Shown one piece after another: positions 5,619-5,627 of a stretch of DNA of 5,627 bases. Position 1 is the first letter of the stretch. Each line of letters starts with the position of its first letter. The notes under the pieces were generated by a model that was given only the letters and a program-made list of their open reading frames with translations, had not been told where the DNA came from and did no database searches. This DNA comes from Nitrospirota bacterium (GTDB lineage: Bacteria; Nitrospirota; Thermodesulfovibrionia; Thermodesulfovibrionales; UBA6898): assembly GCA_021787505.1 (NCBI GenBank), contig JAJYLU010000156.1:1-5627 (forward strand), in the 5' to 3' direction. The position numbers were made by a program, and so were the translations under genes.

Positions 5619-5627
5619 AGATCGGAA
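5619..5627 (+). other. Probable Illumina adapter remnant at the contig end
   Basis: The last nine bases, AGATCGGAA, equal the first nine bases of the common TruSeq-type adapter. They come after a coding region that is interrupted exactly there. They should be trimmed before annotation. Confidence 0.75.

Noticed and set aside
1..5627. CRISPR arrays, tRNA/rRNA genes, transposons or integrase genes
   Set aside because: No regularly spaced direct repeats, tRNA-like cloverleaf, rRNA signature, terminal inverted repeats or transposase motifs were seen on either strand.

Overview
This 5.6 kb window looks like a stretch of chromosome from an anaerobic or respiratory, formate-oxidising Gram-negative bacterium. 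The grounds are a Tat-exported, selenocysteine-containing formate dehydrogenase, a lipobox protein and a membrane-anchored lytic transglycosylase. The style would fit Nitrospirota or the former Deltaproteobacteria, but sequence reading alone cannot fix the taxon. The last 9 bases read like the start of an Illumina adapter, so the window probably ends at a raw metagenomic contig edge.

Minus strand, positions 1-4169: a three-gene formate dehydrogenase operon transcribed right to left. A near-consensus sigma70 promoter (TTGACA-N16-TATGAT, 4210-4237) drives the catalytic alpha subunit. That gene is a single coding region of about 1081 aa, interrupted by an in-frame UGA at codon 201 that is almost certainly read as selenocysteine; a SECIS-type hairpin follows it directly. 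The beta subunit (four 4Fe-4S clusters plus a C-terminal membrane anchor) overlaps the end of alpha. The third subunit starts in an ATGA overlap with beta and runs off the left edge; its first 37 residues look like an NrfD/PsrC-type quinone-interacting membrane protein. Together they would oxidise formate in the periplasm, pass electrons along the iron-sulfur chain of beta, and reduce quinone in the membrane.

Positions 4170-4377 are a divergent intergenic region carrying the fdh promoter and a strong inverted repeat near the opposite gene.

Plus strand, 4378-4728: a small lipoprotein (116 aa, GTG start) with an OB-fold-like domain and no specific function recognised. Positions 4729-5056 are a 328-base non-coding region with several short inverted repeats, a probable sigma70 promoter with an upstream A-tract, and a potentially structured leader.

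Plus strand, 5057 to the right edge: an N-terminally anchored SLT-type lytic transglycosylase. Its apparent stop codon is probably created by adapter sequence, so the gene should be treated as 3'-truncated.

I did not find a novel defence, mobile or CRISPR-like system. The points most worth attention are the recoded UGA, the adapter-derived false stop, and the inverted repeats in the two intergenic regions.
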